Both the position numbers and the translations under genes were made by a program. From positions 1 to 8,670 of the forward strand of contig CANETO010000061.1 of NCBI GenBank assembly GCA_947440895.1: DNA of 8,670 nucleotides, given 5' to 3'. This DNA is from Planctomycetaceae bacterium (GTDB lineage: Bacteria; Planctomycetota; Planctomycetia; Pirellulales; UBA1268). Positions 6,485 through 8,670 of this stretch are shown here, in pieces; position 1 is the first letter of the stretch; each line of letters starts with the position of its first letter. Under the pieces are notes generated by a model, which saw only the letters and a program-made list of their open reading frames with translations, had not been told where the DNA came from and made no database searches.

Positions 6485-8670
6485 CTACTGCAACACCGGC
6501 ACCGGTGCGGGGCGGGGCGACTCCACCGGTCGGCTCGTGCGGGCCAGACCGGCCGCTCCGCCCGCCAGTGAGTTCAGGTAGTCGGCCGTGACGTTCATCG
6601 CCTCGTTGAAGTAGAAGTCACGCTTCACGATCGGCCGCCGTTGGGCGTCCATCTCTTCTTCGAGTTTCTTCTCCTCATCCTCGGCCGCCTTGCCCTCGTT
6701 CCACTGCCGTTCGAATTCGGTTTCGACCAGCGAGATGGTCTTTTCACTCTTGCGCTTCTCGTACTGGGCGATGTCCTTCTGCACTTTGACGAAGTCCTCG
6801 CTCCCCGCAATGCGTCCAGTTGACCGCTCCCTGAGTGCCCGCAGCATGTCATCCGTCACACGACCGCTCCCCTGGAAGGTGGCGGCTGGCACCTTATCAA
6901 AGGCAATCGCGTGGTCGAGATCCGATTCGCCCACGGGCAGGTGGGTCGTGATGCTCGGCAGTTCGACGTCACTCTTCACACCCTCCAGTTGCGTACTGGC
7001 ACCGAGCGGCCGGTAGAACTGCTGCATCGTGATTTTGATGGCGCCGAGCGACGGGGCGTTGGGCAGCCGCTGAAAGAGCTGCCGACCGAGATCGAGCAGG
7101 CTCTGGACCGTGCCCTTGCCGTGTGTCGCATTGTCACCGATCACGAGACCGCGACGGTAGTCCTGGATGGCCCCCGCCACGATCTCGCTGGCACTGGCGC
7201 TGAACTTGTTCGTGAGCACCACGAGCGGACCGTCCCACGACACGCCAGGGTCGACGTCGTCATACTGCTGCACCCGCTTGTCGGCATCCTTGATCTGCAC
7301 CACGGGGCCGGTGTCGATAAACAGGCCCGTCAGTGAGATCGATTCCGGGAGCGAGCCGCCGCCGTTGTTCCGCAGATCGAGCACCACGCAGTCGATCCCC
7401 TTCTGCTTGAACTCCTCGATCAGGCGTTTGCAGTCACGGGTGCTGCTTTTGTAGTCGGCCTGTCCCTGACGGGCGCCGTCCATGTCCATGTAGAAGCTGG
7501 GCAGATTGATCACGCCGATCCGCCAAGGTGATCCGTCCGGCTTCTTGCCTTCCTCGATCACCTCACCCCGCGCCTCGGCATCCTTGAGCTCAATCTTGTC
7601 CCGCGTGATGTCGTAGACCTTGGGAACGGTCTCTCCGACGGGGATCACCTTGAGGCGAACGATCGTCCCCCGCTTGCCACGGATCAACTTCACGACCTCG
7701 TTGAGATTCATGTCGACGACATCGACCATCTCACCGGCCTGTCCCTGCCCCACGCCCACGACTCGGTCTTTCTTCTTGAGCCGTCCATCACGATCGGCGG
7801 CGCCACCCGGCGTGAGTTCCATGATGGTCGTGTAGCCGTCCTCGCCCTTGAGTTGGGCGCCGATGCCGTCGAGTTGCAACCGCATGGCGATGGCGAAGTT
7901 TTCCTGCGTGCCAGGCGACATGAAGCTTGTGTGCGGGTCGAGGCTGCTGGTGAGCGCCGTGAGATACGTCTCGAGCAGTTCGTCGGCAGTCATCTGGTGC
8001 ATCCGCTTGGCAAAGCTCTTGTACCGGCGGAGCAGTTTGTCCTTCGACTCCTCGGGCGAGATCTTTTCCATCTTTTGCACGAGCAGGTCGTACTTGATCC
8101 GCTTCCGCCAGTTATCCTCAGCTTCGGCTTCGCTCTTGGCCCAGGTCGCCACCTCACGGTCGATGACGATCGACTCGTCTTTGGCGAAATCCTGCGGACC
8201 ATTGACCATTTTTTCGATCATTGGGAGCCTGGCGTCGACCCGCTCGAGAAAGCGGTTGAAGACCTCATAGGCAAAGCTCACGTCGCCCCGCTTCACCAAC
8301 TCGTCGAGCGAGTCCCGCTTCTGGAGGAAGCCGTCGATGTCGCTCTGCAGAAAGTGCAGCTTCCAAGGATCGAGCCCCTCCAGAAAGATCGTGAACCACC
8401 GTTTTGCGATGTCATCGTCGATCGGGTGCCGCAGGAAGTGCTCTCGCTCAAGGTAGCTGCGGACGGCCAGCGTGATTTGGCGGTCATTGGGCCCGGGCTT
8501 ACCACCTGCCGCGGGGGCGGCGGTGGCGGCCGCAGCGGGCTGCTGCGCGACGGCTGTAGGGGGCTGCTCACCACGGCTCGGTACAACGAGAGCCCCAAGG
8601 AACGCCAGGCCGAGCACGGTCGCGAGCACAGCCGGCATCTGCCGGCTGGCGAGGGGGGGACGATTGCCGC
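6485..8670 (-). CDS. prc: Tail-specific (C-terminal processing) protease, Prc/Tsp type, family S41
   Basis: This is a periplasmic serine protease that degrades or trims proteins from exposed C-termini. In E. coli, Prc processes a penicillin-binding protein and cell-wall hydrolases. Numbering from the ATG at 8636-8638 gives 717 residues, close to E. coli Prc (about 680). Order: signal segment (LATVLGLAFLGALVV), Ala/Pro linker to about 50, helical N-terminal domain (about 50-240), PDZ domain (about 255-345, 'MELTPGGAADRDGRLKKKDRV'), S41 core, and a charged C-terminal domain rich in Glu and Lys with a Pro-rich tail. Catalytic Ser482 lies in 'FSASASEI'. Lys508 and Gln512 lie in 'HGKGTVQ', so the Ser-Lys dyad is intact. 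The frame stays open to the window edge. The ATG at 8638 has no ribosome binding site and would give a signal peptide without basic residues, while the codons just upstream (NRPPLASRQ) would supply two Arg. The true start therefore probably lies past 8670. Confidence 0.93.
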   Translation of the reverse strand, partial: GNRPPLASRQMPAVLATVLGLAFLGALVVPSRGEQPPTAVAQQPAAAATAAPAAGGKPGPNDRQITLAVRSYLEREHFLRHPIDDDIAKRWFTIFLEGLDPWKLHFLQSDIDGFLQKRDSLDELVKRGDVSFAYEVFNRFLERVDARLPMIEKMVNGPQDFAKDESIVIDREVATWAKSEAEAEDNWRKRIKYDLLVQKMEKISPEESKDKLLRRYKSFAKRMHQMTADELLETYLTALTSSLDPHTSFMSPGTQENFAIAMRLQLDGIGAQLKGEDGYTTIMELTPGGAADRDGRLKKKDRVVGVGQGQAGEMVDVVDMNLNEVVKLIRGKRGTIVRLKVIPVGETVPKVYDITRDKIELKDAEARGEVIEEGKKPDGSPWRIGVINLPSFYMDMDGARQGQADYKSSTRDCKRLIEEFKQKGIDCVVLDLRNNGGGSLPESISLTGLFIDTGPVVQIKDADKRVQQYDDVDPGVSWDGPLVVLTNKFSASASEIVAGAIQDYRRGLVIGDNATHGKGTVQSLLDLGRQLFQRLPNAPSLGAIKITMQQFYRPLGASTQLEGVKSDVELPSITTHLPVGESDLDHAIAFDKVPAATFQGSGRVTDDMLRALRERSTGRIAGSEDFVKVQKDIAQYEKRKSEKTISLVETEFERQWNEGKAAEDEEKKLEEEMDAQRRPIVKRDFYFNEAMNVTADYLNSLAGGAAGLARTSRPVESPRPAPVPVLQ

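Noticed and set aside
6329..6581. Two open frames of 80 codons in the convergent gap, plus strand
   Set aside because: They run across the palindrome and into the protease gene antisense, have Arg/Pro-rich products without recognisable features, and lack a ribosome binding site.
7109..7195. Ser-Lys spacing in the protease is one residue longer than in E. coli Prc (26 rather than 25)
   Set aside because: The extra residue is in the loop before 'HGKGTVQ' and I believe similar 'THGKG' variants occur in other long-form Prc proteins. The dyad and Gln are intact.
1..8670. Search by eye for tRNA, rRNA, CRISPR repeats, insertion-sequence ends, transposase or phage genes
   Set aside because: None seen. 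Genes are tightly packed, uniform in composition and mostly of housekeeping or sugar-nucleotide type.

Overview
The window is about two thirds G+C and almost fully coding. It looks like a chromosomal segment of a planctomycete, probably of the Pirellula lineage. The reasons are the mix of families: a eukaryote-type UTP-sugar uridylyltransferase beside a GDP-mannose enzyme, a membrane protein whose C-terminal 'HVGFCPP' domain I associate with planctomycetes, and a long-form tail-specific protease. This placement rests on protein character only, because the window holds no rRNA or other marker.

Layout: seven or eight genes run left to right, then one gene runs right to left. (1) The 3' end of metK (1-216), closed by tandem stops. 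(2) A four-helix membrane protein of unknown function (232-1125). (3) A tiny single-helix membrane ORF of 35 codons (1171-1278), whose TGA overlaps the ATG of (4) a UAP1-like nucleotide-sugar uridylyltransferase (1275-2684). (5) Mannose-1-phosphate guanylyltransferase, manC (2745-3833), sharing an ATGA overlap with (6) an exported alpha/beta hydrolase (3830-4840). (7) ruvX/yqgF (4857-5369). (8) An atypical SDR of the YeeZ type (5388-6293). (9) On the minus strand, a Prc/Tsp-type S41 protease (6485 to the right edge), convergent with the SDR gene. The 191-bp gap between the convergent genes carries a small perfect hairpin and a larger, nested imperfect palindrome of about 117 bp.

How the parts fit: gaps in the plus-strand run are short (15, 45, 60, 16 and 18 bp) and there are two ATGA overlaps, so co-transcription of much of 1-6293 is plausible. 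The two nucleotidyltransferases supply activated sugars (probably UDP-GlcNAc or a related UDP-sugar, and GDP-mannose) for envelope or exopolysaccharide glycans. The hydrolase and the protease act outside the cytoplasm. metK and ruvX are housekeeping genes.

No mobile element, CRISPR array, tRNA or rRNA is visible. I found no convincing new multi-gene system. The least-explained items are the 35-codon ORF coupled to the uridylyltransferase gene, the membrane protein at 232-1125, and the palindromic element at 6337-6453.
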